Source of the DNA: Lucifuga dentata
Taxonomy: Eukaryota > Chordata > Actinopteri > Ophidiiformes > Bythitidae
Direction of reading: 5' to 3'
Assembly (NCBI GenBank): GCA_014773175.1
Contig: VXCM01000328.1
Span: 124,001-188,000, forward strand
Length of the DNA: 64,000 bases
In this document: positions 39,601 to 52,900 of the stretch, piece by piece
Position numbering within the stretch: position 1 is the first letter of the stretch
Layout of the letters: each line of letters opens with the position of its first letter
The notes under the pieces: model-generated
The model's database searches: none
The model's input: the letters and a program-made list of their open reading frames with translations, nothing else
Told to the model about the DNA's origin: nothing
Made by a program: the position numbers and the translations under genes

Positions 39601-42600
39601 AGGTGAAGCACTTCAAAGCAAGATCTAATCCATTCGTATGTCAATGTGTATAACAGTTACCCAAAATGTGCTTTCGTTAGCGCTGAGGTCATTAGGGTCA
39701 CTACCTTAGTGCGTGTATTCCTGACCATTAGGAATAATTAGGAGGTATTCAAGCTGTGTCTTACTTGGGGCCCTGCTGACCTGTAGTGACCCCCTCCTTG
39801 TAAAACTACACATAACTGAGTTGTGATGGTCCTACTCTCCCTGGAGCATATCTGTTGAGTGTAGTGTTTTGCTGAATCCTGAGAGGTGGATGTTGAGTTT
39901 TCTACACTGGCTTGGCCTCGTTTCCTCTGCAGCTTTTCCCACAACAGTGATTCATGTTCACACTGAACAGTCTTTTTGATTCTCTTCCTCCTTCTCTGCT
40001 TGTCTCTCGCTCAACCTCTGTTTCTCCTTTCTGCCAGCACACACTTTACCTTCCTACTGTTTGCCATCACAAGGCTCAATATTCTTGTAGACGCTGATGT
40101 AAAAATATGTTTGAAATATGTTTGATATGAATGAAATTATAGGTTTAAACCTCAAAGATTTGTCACAATGCTAAACCCTGATTGGTTGACAGAGTTACCA
40201 GCTTCTGTATTTCAGATTAGGCAAGCCAGTCTGCAGAGGAAATGGAGCTTATGTCATTTTAAACTCTGCCTGATGAACATTTTAAACAATTTTAGTGACT
40301 GTAACCAGTCAAGCCCAAAGTCTTGATCAAGTGTCTTAATCAAATATCAGTGTGAAATATAGTGAAAATATGATTCTAGAATTCTGGCTCTCTGAAACTA
40401 ACAAATAAAAAGAAAATGTAAAAATGGGTGGAGAAACATAGAGAGTGGATGGTGCATGACTTTTCTTCTTATTTGCAGTTTTAGATATGCTTTTTTTTAT
40501 TTGAAACTCTGTCTTTAACACCAGCATCCCGGAGTCATCTTTTCACTGTTGCAGATGAGACTTGTATTTGACATGTACTATTCCAGGAAGCAGCCGTCTG
40601 AGGCGTTCATTTCTCAAACTACAGCCTCTGATGTACTTATCCTCTCAAGCGGTTACACATCTGGACCTTCTGCTTCTTTTCCTGTCCTGGTTAGACTGGT
40701 CCCAGTTTGCCAAGTTCACACTTGTATGAAATCTTCAGTTTCTTGGCAATGTGATGCATGGAATAACTTTCATTTTGCAAATCAACAGACTGACATGTTT
40801 CTTGAAAAAGCTGTTTTGTTTGCGCCACTTTTGAACCCAGAAATGAACTTTACAAATGCCAGTACATGACAACACAAGTAAAGACAATTTACCTGCTTAA
40901 TTGTAAGGAATAATGGGTTTCAGATGTGCTAACACAATTACACAGGTGTGTCTAACAACCAATTAACATTTAAACAGGATTAATTAAGGATGAGATAAAA
41001 CAATTTATCATTATGACACTAGAGTAATTGCTTACTGAAAATGGGGCCTTGCAGTTTTATGTGAATCATTAAGTATTCAGTTATTTCCAGCAGCAATAGC
41101 CATTTGCAGCATTAGTAATGTCTTGGCTTTATATTTAAACTACTTTAATGCCACCTTGGTGAATAAAAGTATCAATTTCTATCAGAAATAAGAGCATTTG
41201 TGGGGACATTTGCACTCCTTTGCACACCTAATTTTGATCACATCATTTTGTAAAGTTTTGTGTATTCACAGTTTATACAAACAATTGTGAGCTGTTATTT
41301 GCCCTTAGTTTGTCACTTTCTCTCTTGTAAAGTATCATTAAAATTTGGACATATTCATGGCCCCCAGCACTTGCTAGCTGAACATCTTTTCCTGTAAGTA
41401 GTGCAGCACGCTTGGCCAAGTCCTGACGTTTATACACTCCGGAAATAGTGCTCAGGTTGACAGGGAAGAGGTGGTTATGGAAATGAATCTTAAAAGTCTG
41501 AGACTGAAAGCACCATCTCCACCCACCCTGTCCACCTCCAGCCCCTCTGAGTGCATGCAAATTGATTGCTTTGGCTGGGAGTCATGTTCAAGGGCTGGTG
41601 GGGCTTTTTGTTAGTGAGAGCACAGAACATGAGGCTGTCAGAAATGCCTGAATATTTCATTGTGCCACAGGATGCAGAGTGACGTTTTTCAGGTACAAAC
41701 CAGTGAGTTTGCTGTAAGAACCTGATAGTGATGAGACTACAAAACTTCTAAACAGGTAGATCCAACAAATTCCTCTCCCTTGTGTCCTCAGATCAAAAAG
41801 ACATCAGAGGCCACTCTGACCACCATCCAGGACATGGTGACCATTGAGGACTACGACGTGTCCGAGTGCTTCCACCACAGCCGCTCCACCGAGTCGGTTA
41901 AGTCCACCGTGTCAGAGACGTATCTCAGCAAACCCAGCATTGCCAAAAGGAGGGCTAACCAGCAGGAGACCGAGCAGTTCTACTTCATGGTGAGTAAAGT
42001 GTGGTGTACTGGAGTGGAGCTGAACGGCTGAAGATGCTGGTATACTTCAGAGACTTCAGAAATGTTGTTGGAAGAGGATATTTTATTTTTATTTATCTTA
42101 TACAGTGATTTGTTGAGCTTTCTGCACTGCAGTATTAAAAAGGAGAGAGTATGGTTGCTTGTTTTTCTCTGATTAAACACCCTGTTTAGTATATGAATGC
42201 AAGCCTTTTAGCCAGAATTTGACTCTAAACTTTTAATCTTATGCACCAAGCCTTGAAATGATCAGCTTACAGAAGCGTAATTCTCCCAAAATGCCTTTAT
42301 TCTATTCCAATCTAAAGCTCAGATAACGGCTTTAAAAAGCCTTTTGGCCTTATCATAGACTGCTGTCTTAAGAGCAGGATGATCTGACTGGCTCTTCAGA
42401 TGCGCCATGTAATTACTCTCAATTCTTCACAGAAATTCCGGGAGTTTCTGGAGGGCAGTAATCTCATCTCCAAACTGCAGGCCAAACATGACTTGCTGAA
42501 GAGGACGCTTGGTGAAGGTAAAGTCACAATCACTACACTTAACCCTCCTCTAACAGCCCTTTACAGCCCCCACTGTTCCCATTCTCACACTTTAACAGAC

Positions 42601-45600
42601 ACTAGCAATTCCTTTGCTGGGATCACCTACATTCACTTCCGTTTGTATGTAGCTTCTGACTGCAAAGTGCATCATTATCCTTTAGTCAAATCTAGCAGTA
42701 GTAGTAGTTCAAGGTTATGAGTCACTGATGGGCTGTAAACTGACATTTATCCTTCTGAGAGTCCTTCATACTTTTGGCCAGCTGACTCTTTGGGTCACAT
42801 GGCAGTCAGGAGTCGTTAGAGTCACATGAATGGACCTGCAAACTGCTCTGCAATTGAAGATGCTGGGGTAAAGTTTTTAGGACCTCAGCTTGCTGTTAGA
42901 TATCCAATGATCTGGATGAATGAGAGGAGAATATCCATAGACAAATCCCAAAATGAAATCCTGAAAATGGAAAATCATTTATGTCGCAGTGCTACCAAGC
43001 CATTTCACCCTTTTCTATTCCAAAATTCCTATTTTTGTCAGACTTTTTCACCAACCAAATCTCCTAGATGGTAATCTGAGTTTTACCCAGGCAAGCCAGA
43101 GCTGAGGGGGATTGTGAATTTGTGCTCTCCATCTTAATGATTGATTTGCCCCTTACTTAATGGCCTGCAAGTGGCTGTGGATACGACATTCTCCCCTTGT
43201 TCTACTTTGGTGGGATCTCCTTGAGGCCTTAGCAAATCTCCTCTTAACTCAGAGAAAATGTCAGGCATTGTTCTCATCAGAGTTCAATGACTACAGTCCT
43301 GGTGGTCTCAGCCAACCTGACTGCTCGATGAATAATGGATCTGTGCGCTAACAAGGAAGAGAAAAGTCTTCTACTGCTTGAAAAGGACCCTTAATTATAT
43401 TGTTGTAAATGAGTTAAAGTATAGTATGAGTCACACCCATACACAGACAGGTCAGATCCTGTTTGTGAAAACAGATGGCCACACATATGAAACTACTCCT
43501 GCTATCCAAAACCATTTGGAAGCTATTTTGTGTTTTACTTTTCTTGCTCTAACATGTCGTTCTGTGTTTTCCTGTAATATAAAGTGTTTCTACACGGTTG
43601 TCCATGTGTCACGTGTGTTTGTATTACAATTCTATAGGAAACTGTTACCCGCTCAGCTTTTTTATCAGTTTTTCTGCAGGCTGTGAATGGTTGTTATTTT
43701 GTGTGTGTGTGTATGTGAAGTGTGTGTCAGAGTGTGTGCGGGTTTGTTTGTGCTGCTGAAGAGGCCGGTGGTTGCGGGCAGATGGCAGGCTTCAAATGCT
43801 TCACTAAGCGTATGCACAATGCACCGCAGGGACCGCAGAGACAGGTCCTGGCATGTCCGCACATCTAACTTCCCCCCCCCCACATCTTCTCTCTTTTTTC
43901 TTCACCCACAGGTCACAGAGCTGACTATATGACCACAAGGTAAAATACTTCTGCACACACACACACATACACACACTGAGAAAGGACTTGCACACATAGG
44001 TAGATCGGCATTGTGTAAACAGTGTGATTAGCTGTTGTGAGACCTCGCGGCTCATCAAGGTAATGACAGTTTACCTCAGGATGTTCTCGTGTGAAATCCC
44101 CTTTGACCAGGAAACAGAAGAATCCATAGTTACAGTCAGAAAATAGCCCCTGGAGATCACTGAGCAGATGTGCTGGCCTCCGTGTTTTTACGTTGTGTTT
44201 TACCATATGCCCAGTCTGATACGCCGTGTGTTGTTCTTGTCTTTTCCAGCCCCAACAGTTCTGTCCATCATGCCTACAGCACTCTACAAGAGAATTAGGG
44301 GGGGAAAGGTGGTATTTTACCCAAATCTACACAGAATGCTAGAGGGGAGAAATACTTTTAATGAAAATTAAATATCTGAGGTTCAGATTTAAGGTTTGAA
44401 ACTACCAAACAGGAATAATGATGCGTTCGACAGATCTCAGAACTCAGATTTTTCCGACTTCTTACTTGGAAAAATGCGTTGGAACGGCACTTGAAGTTGG
44501 AGCTCCGGCTGGAAAACTCGGACCAAAATTATCTACCCCTACTTATGATGTCACTCAACATGGCAGCGCCGTGGAAGCGAGCTTTGTGAACGGAAATGAT
44601 CGGCTAGAAGGCGAATAAAGTATTTTTTCTTGCGTGAAATTGAAAGAAAAAGGTCAGAATATATTGCCAAGTTANAGGCGAATAAAGTATTTTTTCTTGC
44701 GTGAAATTGAAAGAAAAAGGTCAGAATATATTGCCAAGTTAGCTATCTATTTTGTTTAATAACTGTTTGCCATTGATACGTAAATTAAAATAATTTCATA
44801 ATATTACTTCTCTGCACATATTTAATACCCACAGTGATTAATATCATTGTAAAACAAAACAATCAAACAGTCCTGTTGTCTAACTTTACTTTAGTTAGCA
44901 TTTATTACGAAGTTGAATTAATTTTACAGTATTTGTTGGTGTTCAGCTATGCTTTTTTGATTACATTTGGCTGGAACAGTTTGAGATTGGAAGTTGGAAC
45001 TTCCAACTGGGAAAAATTTGACTTCCGAGGTCTGTGAACGCAGCATTAGTCCTGGTGTATGCTTAGCACCAGCGTGATGCAGACGTGAACAGCTCTGAAA
45101 CGGACTGAGTGTCCTGGCATTCATGGTTCTCGCTCTTTCATGATGTCTGCGCATGAGAATTGTGCACTTCAACGCTAGTTTGCAGTATGGGACAATCTTA
45201 GCCTTCACATATCGGCATAGATTTTTCAATTTCACATGACAGGAATGTTCCTCAGACACCAGTGCATGAGCTGTCACCTACCAGGAATTGGCAGCCATTT
45301 TGCTGTCTTCATAATCCCTCATGGAGGAATCATAAAGGTGATTCCTCACCTTCTCTACCAGTCGTTCATCAAAGTTGTTCACCATTTCTTGTTTTTCTGT
45401 CCCCCCCTCTCTCTCTCTCTCTCTCTCTCCCTTTTCCCACACCTCTTCACTTGGCCAATCGCAGATGAATACATTTATCTCACACATTGCTTCAAATTTT
45501 GAGTGGAACACGACTTCATGAGCAAGCCTCAATGCGGATTCTGCGGCTGGTCATTTTGGCCGCAATTATGTCATGTTTTCCACACATCTGTGTTCATGTT

Positions 45601-46940
45601 AACCATAAAACAGCCTTAACGCCAGTGCTTGTGATGTATCAGTAAAGCAGCTGTATTTCCACAGTTGTAGAGCATTCAAGCTGCCCTCCCTCCATCTCCA
45701 TTGATGTTGTTACCCACCTGACAAGGTGATGCTGCATGTGATAAAGTAATTTGTTCATATTGTGTAGTCAGCTTGATCAAATATTTGAAAACATTTCTAG
45801 GACTTTCCAAATACAGTAGAATATTCTGATTGAGGCTCAGAAAGACCTTAAGTCTTTTCATCTCAATGTTACAGATATCTGTCATCAGAGGCTTAACTGC
45901 ATTATATACACTCACCCAGACAGACGCAGTTACTCAAACGCTGAGTTAGGCCGTCTCCTGCAGGGTCTGTCACGAGGTGGAATCTAACACACACACACAC
46001 ACTCACACACAGGGCTCCCAGCAGGTCTGATGTTTCATGTCCTGTGATAATTTGGCTGAAAATAAAAAAAACATTGTGTCGTGACGGTGAAAGACATAAA
46101 GGTTACTGGAGAACAGCCCTGCAGAAATAAACCATTATAAACAGAAAACTGCTTCCTTGACTTAATCTAATGCATTCTGTGTATTCTAGACTCCAGAATG
46201 GGCCGCTCAGAACCCACACTGGCCCCCGGCGGCCAAGACCCCGCTCTGTTTTTCACGTTAGGTTGTTTAATGGCAATTTGGAATCATTTATCGAGGTACT
46301 AATTACCGGTCTGGCCTCTTGACACCACTACTCTTCCTATTTTCTATCTTGCTCTGGCGTTTCTGGCCATTTTGTCGGTTTCCCACTAAGTGGTTTCCCG
46401 CTTAGCCACTTAGGTTTCATTTATCTTTTAGAAAGAAAAAAACACAATATCTTTGTGCTGAGATGGATTCTGGAAACCTTACCCTTGAGCAGGCTACCTC
46501 AGCCGGGCACTTTTGGATTCTCAGATTTAGGGGTGGCACTGATTGAATGCATCTTGGAGGGCTGCAGGAGGAGAGGAACGGGAGCTGGATGGATTTATGT
46601 TTATCTCGAATCAGCTGCACTGACTCACTGCTGACCTGGCATCGCTGAGCCGCTTTGCACTGCCAAAGATATTCTTTCCTCCTCCAGAGGGAGATCAGGG
46701 GTCAGTGAAAAGAGCACTATAAATGACAGTCAGTGAATGGTTCCAGAGTAATAAGGTGTGCTCCCTCCCTCCTGCAGCCTCTTCATCACCTCTCACTGGT
46801 GACCGCGCCTGGTTCTGCCTTGTCCTGTCTACTTCCCACTGTTTCTTCTGGGTTTGATGGCAGCACAGGACAGAATAAGGGTGTGGTGTGCTCTTAGCAA
46901 GCTTTGGTGGGCAGCTGCTGTGGTCCTAATATGGGTCTTG

Positions 46941-46971
<31 letters not shown>

Positions 46972-49900
46972 NTCTCTCCCCCTCTCCATCTCCATCTCTG
47001 GCTTTTGCAACCCTTCTTTCTAGCCGCGGACGACGGAACTCACATGCTCGACATCAGGTAGACACCTTGAAACATTTTGGGGGCCTTGCTGCTTTCCTGT
47101 GCTCACTTCCTGTCATCTGTCCTGCCCAAAAAACTGCCACTTCCTGTTGTGTTTGTTTTGTTTTGATATCACCAGATGACTTTTGTGATTGGAGACTGAG
47201 ACAGACTGAAAGACTCACATAAAACCTTCTCATCAAAAGTTATCTCCAAAATGGCCAATTGATCAGCATTCCTTAAACTGTGGTTATATTGGTGCATATG
47301 TGGTGCATTATCATATAACGTAATGTCTAACACTAGCCTAAAACATGCAAAATCACCAGTATGGTCCTTTAAGGAGACTTCTCTCATCCCAGCACTTTTG
47401 CACTGAACTCCATATTGAGAGTGGCTCTTTACATAAGTTCTCATCACTTCACAAGGCTCATAGAGAGCCCTTGACTGCTGGCATAACATAGTAGAAAGTA
47501 TATTTAGTATCAGCAGAGAGCCGTTGAAACGTGTTGGATAACAGGCGTGTATATGCTTGTTAATTGTTGGTCAACTCAGTCTGTCTCAGTACAATCTAAA
47601 TATAGTTACTTTCACTTTTAAGTCTGCTAAGTTCACTTACTTTGGGCACGTGCATGTTTATGGAGGGTAAATGTACATGTAGCATCATATTGATCAGTTT
47701 CTGTGCATGCAGTAAAATGATAAATTAGACATGATCTGACATTTGGGTATTTTTGTTCATTTTGCCTTCAAAGGACTCTGGACAAGCTATCCCCCGCGTG
47801 GTTGAAAGCTGTATTCGTTACATAAATTTGTATGGTGAGTTAGTCGTTTCTGTATCAATGAATCAAAATGTGCCTGTGTTATATTTGCTCTGACACAGAG
47901 AACAAATTGCAACAGCCCAAATTAAATCCTGATTGATTCTTCTCATAAACTGATTACAACCTGCTGAATTTAAGGCACCATCACGGTTTGGTTAAAAGTA
48001 ACGCTCTTGGGATTTGCGAGCACTAATTGTTTGGGTGTGTACATTTTTCCTGTTGGTGTTGCAGTTTGTTCCAGTTGTTGCAGTCATGGGAATGCCTACA
48101 TATCCATTCCGTTTACAGTGATCCAGCTTTTTCCACCAAGCCTCCCAGACACACTGAACTTAGTCTGGCACAAGACCCCGTGATGAGATAGAATCTTGGA
48201 TTAAATTGATAAAGACAATCTGCGAGCATGTTGGCTTTAGGCATTAAAGACATGACAGTCGTGATGTCTCCGGGTTTGTAGGGTTCAGCTGCTTCTTAGT
48301 AACCAGCAAACTCATGACAGGAGAGATAAAGTTAAAAGGAGACTAATTATGCGTCCTCCTGACCCTTGACCTCTCCTCTTATTAAGTCCTAATCCTAGCT
48401 GGAAGTCTCTTTAGTAAAACCTGATTATGGTCTCCCTGACTCATTAATTATTCTTAATGAGAAAAGTGAAAGGGCTTAACTAACAGGATGTGCCTTTTAG
48501 CACCAACTAAAGAAAGCCTTATTTGCTGAGTGAGGGAATGGATTTAGGAACATGTGTAAACTCTTTCTTCTCGTCTTCCTCTATGTAGGCCTCCAACATC
48601 AAGGAATATTCCGTGTATCTGGATCCCAGCTGGAAGTCAATGACATCAAGAACTCATTCGAGAGAGGTACATCATGGTTGTTAAGCTAATAACCACATAT
48701 AATGACCTGAATCAATAAATCATCTTATTTCTGGTTTGCTTTTGACTCACAATATTGACTATATTTGACATTGCTGACTTTGTCTGTCTTTGTCTTAGGA
48801 AATGACCCGCTGACAGATGAAGAGAATAATCATGACATAAACTCAGTGGCTGGTGTTCTCAAACTTTATTTCCGTGGTCTGGAGAACCCTCTTTTCCCCA
48901 AAGAGAGGTTCAGCGATCTGCTCTCCTGCATCCGTAAGAGCATCCCCAGCTCTATATTTATTATTTCCTCTTTATTGTTGATAATGTAAAATGCTTAATG
49001 ACAGTGTTTTTCTATCTTATCTATAACATTCAAAAGGCAATTTTATTCATGTCATTCACAGAGTGGATATTCTGTGATCCACGATAGATCCACGATATAA
49101 AGCTATTATGTCCCATCAAATATATTTACTGTCTGTAATACCTCATCATTCAAATGGCTCTGACTTACTCTTTTCTTTGGTTGTGCAGTATGTGTGGGTA
49201 TTAAAGTGTGTTACTGTTGGTATTTATTTGAGAACTGACAGAATATTAGGAGCTACAAAGCTGGCCATCCTTACAATGTTCTGTGGAATGTTAAATGTCA
49301 CAGTTCTGAGCAGCGTTTGCTTCCTTACAAGTATAGATGGTCACATGTTCATTATTCTGTAAGTCAGTTTCATAATCGTTCAGTCAGTCAGCTCTCTGGG
49401 TGGCTTTGTTAGATCTTTTAAGACTTATGTGGTTATTCTTTATGAAAGGGGAACTCCACCAATTTTACACATCAGATTCACTTTAATGTTATGGGGAGCA
49501 CTACTCAGCATGTGTAATAACTTTATAAAGGCTTTGGATCTGTAGAGGGCGCTGTGCAAAGTCAGGGAAACTCTCTCTGACCTCTATGATATCACAAAGC
49601 ACAATATATTTTATCCAGATGTTTATTTCACATGTTGAATAGTGCTGGACAAGACCAATAAACTGAATTTTATCTATAAAAATCAGTGGATCCCCATTTA
49701 AAGAACAATTGAATAAACAGTGAGTCAAACAGACAAAATGTGTACTGTACTAAAAATTGTGGGGCTATTTATGTGTGTGTGCTTCACACATTGTATAGGA
49801 TGAGTGATGGGGATTCCCTGTTTACATTCCTCAGCTGAACACGCCGGTGATTGGAGTGTGGGCTGTTTGCCCAGCAGGCTCCACATTAAAAACCCTCTGC

Positions 49901-52900
49901 TTATTCCATATGGAGCAATTCAGACCAGCTTAGGATCACTTTCACATTTAACTGATGTCAGTTGACTGTGTTTTTCACCAGAAGCAGCATATCGCAGCTT
50001 GTAATGTCTTTCACTTTGGAGATTTGCAGCAGGGATGGTTGCAGTTGATGTATAAGCATGTATGGGGACAGATCTTTAAATAGTAACTTCTGAAGTGCTC
50101 AGGAGCCTCACAGAAACCTAGTTACACCGAAGGATGAAGTACGATCACAAGTATCCCCAGAAGCCAAAATCCCACGTGACACAAAGCGGCTGCAGGGTGT
50201 AAGAGCTGTTTTTAGCAGCAACCTTTCTCCACCCTTATTTTCATGCTACAGCAGAACAAATGTCACAGTAATAATAGAAATTATACAATAATGAATTGTT
50301 TTTAAAAATATGAAAAAAATTTAAATATTTTTTTTCCATTAAAGTTATAATATATTAATTTTGTGAAAAGCAAATTTGGTGAGAGGAGGTACTATTTTGT
50401 TGCTGTTACTGTTTTTATTTATGGCAGGATGAAGCACTTAGCATCCTTGTTGTCAGGTGTTAATGATGAGTCCTCCTCCTCTTCCTCTTCCTCTTCCTCT
50501 GTGGTGAAAATAGAGGAAGAAGCTCAGGTGGAGGTCTCTGACACATACTGTAACATACATTTCCTGTGGCCTCTACCAATTTATGCAAGCGTGCACACAC
50601 ACTTTACACATTGCCGCATAGTAAATCTTATCTGGTCCCCCAGAGACTTACAGTAAATCTGATAAGTAATTGGCTCAGCTCTTCTATTTATATCCCGAGG
50701 ACTTGGTGTGGCAATAATCAGTGCACAGGAGCCATCAGATAGATGAGTGTGTTAAATATGCAGCTTTACAAGGTGATGCATTTGACCTGTGTTAGAGAAA
50801 GGTGAATAAATAAAGATGGAGCCTGAATGTCAATGTATTCTATGACAGGGATGTGGCTGAGTTCCTGATATCCACAGTGCAAAAACACAAAACCAGTAAC
50901 AAAGTGCATACTTATTGAAAACTGAAACCTGAGCTACAGCAACCGAATATCTACTTTACTGCTTTTCCACTACTGTAGGAATAGAAAACCTGTATGAGAG
51001 AGCACTGTACATCCGTAAGATCCTCCTGACCATTCCCAGATCAGTCCTCGTCGTCATGCGCTACCTCTTCGCCTTCCTCAACCAGTAAGTTTACAGACAC
51101 CTACCTGTAAATCTGTTTTATATACCACTTTAAAAGGCTGGCTCCCTCTTCAGGAAATGCCAAGTTTTGAGCATGCGCCGGTTCAGTTCCATCATCCTGT
51201 TATTGGTCTTCTTTCTCACTCCATTCTCCATCCTTCCCTCCCGTCTCCAGCCTATCCCAGTACAGCGATGAGAACATGATGGACCCGTACAACCTGGCCA
51301 TCTGCTTTGGTCCCACACTCATGCCCACGCCAGACAGCCAGGACCAAGTCTCCTGCCAGGCCCATGTCAATGAAATCATTAAGAGCATAATCATCCATCA
51401 TGAGACCATTTTCCCTGATGCCAAAGAACTGGATGGGCCCATCTATGAGAAGTGTATGGCTGGAGGAGATTACTGGTGAGAAATGAGAAAACAAATAGGC
51501 TCACATGCTGCAGCTATCACTGACATGAAGGCCACAGAGATATACATACAGCGATCAAAGCTGAGAATTTTAAGCTTGTAGCTGATGCTGTTATTACCAA
51601 TGATTAAGTGTGACATTCAGGTTCGTCCTCAAAACGTGGACATTGGACCTATTCTAAAATTAACCCTGTCGTCTTTTAGTTACAAGACACTTTACCTACC
51701 CTGTCACCACATGACAAATCAGCATCGTCAGGTCAAAGGTCATCCAGGGGTAAAATCCGAGACAGAAAGCATTCTGAAGTCACTTCTTGCAGCTGCACCA
51801 ATGTCTAAAATGAGATGTAGGGTTGAGGGTTTGAGAGTTAGACGGCGGTGGTTTTCACCGTTTTATGGTGAATGGAACAAAGGCATGCAGCCAAACCGCC
51901 AAACCACCTTCATTAGAGACACACTCAACGCACAGGTATGTGTGTGTTTCGAGACCGCTTAATACTGCAGCTGTGTTAGTGCTATGTTAGCGGAGTTGAT
52001 ATGAGTAATTATTGAAACAATCTGTAATTAACGTGTTCATGGTGAGATGAAAAAGAGTGGGGTCACCTGATGAGAGGAGGATGGTTTGGTGGATTGCTGC
52101 ACGTACCAAAGGCTCTTTGCCAGCTCCACATCTAGAATCGGGGCTTGTCACTCTCTCATGTTGTTTCTCCCCGTCTCTCCCTTCCTCTGCTTCTCTCTCT
52201 CTCTGTCTTATTTTTCAAGCCTGTTTCCCTACACCACCACAGGCTGACAGGGACTTATTCCAGGCTAAAACTAATCACCCATCACAGCACAACATGCCCC
52301 CAGGCAAAGCTCAGGAAACCCAGGGGAGATTTGTTGTCTTGACTGCCTCCTTTTCTGGGAGAAGAGGTGGCAGCTCGTAATATGTTAGCATGAGAGGAGA
52401 CATTGAAGGACCATGCCGGTGAATATGCATGTTTGAGACCAATAAATACAACCGGAATACATATCCAGTTACTGCCAACCATTTCCCAAAACATCCTACT
52501 GGAACGGTGTATTTTTGAATTGTTTTTCCTACCTTCCAGGCTACCATTGGGTTTCATTTCATTCCAGTGCACTATAAAATCAACTTATAGAGACTTGCTT
52601 GAGATAGGTAATCCATCTTTTTTCTTTTTGTCAAAGTTACTTAATTTAACTGATCCAACACAGACGTACATAGAAGAAAATGTATGACTCCATCAGGAGC
52701 TTTTACTGAGAAATTAAAATGGATTGTGGATTCCTTCCACAATCGTGTGTAAGTGTTAGCAGGTGAAACATGGAATTTTAAGGGGGAAAATAACATGAAA
52801 ACTAAAATTCTGTTTTATGTGTTGAAAATGGTTGCCAGTCACTTGTATAAACATACATACAATAGTGGGCAGTATTTATTGGACTTAAACATGCAAAATT

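Larger units (their letters stand above)
35710..41791 (+). other. srgap1: srgap1 intron 8
   Basis: 6.1 kb. It contains a Tc1-like relic (about 36241-37310), a partial (37857-38060) and a nearly full (38719-39250) copy of the inverted-repeat family. The stretch 40500-41190 looks like an old dispersed repeat that I cannot classify. The rest shows nothing nameable. Confidence 0.7.
43940..46189 (+). other. srgap1: srgap1 intron between exons 11 and 12a
   Basis: 2.25 kb. It contains an inverted-repeat element (44417-45047) with an internal N-linked duplication, and a (CT)n tract near 45408-45429. An AG at 44250 starts an open stretch that hits a stop after about 15 codons and does not resemble the family, so I do not call an exon there. 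Confidence 0.75.
48934..50978 (+). other. srgap1: srgap1 intron 15
   Basis: 2.0 kb. It contains a short inverted-repeat element (49445-49702) and a (TCC/TCT)n tract (50471-50500). The remainder is unassigned. Confidence 0.75.

Noticed and set aside
40549..40869. Open frame of 106 codons
   Set aside because: No domain or motif that I recognise. It probably lies in an old dispersed repeat.
44250..44299. Possible extra exon after cttttccag at 44249
   Set aside because: The frame from exon 11 reads [16 protein letters not shown] and then stops. It does not resemble any srGAP linker and has no suitable donor. Exons 12a and 12b explain the gap better.
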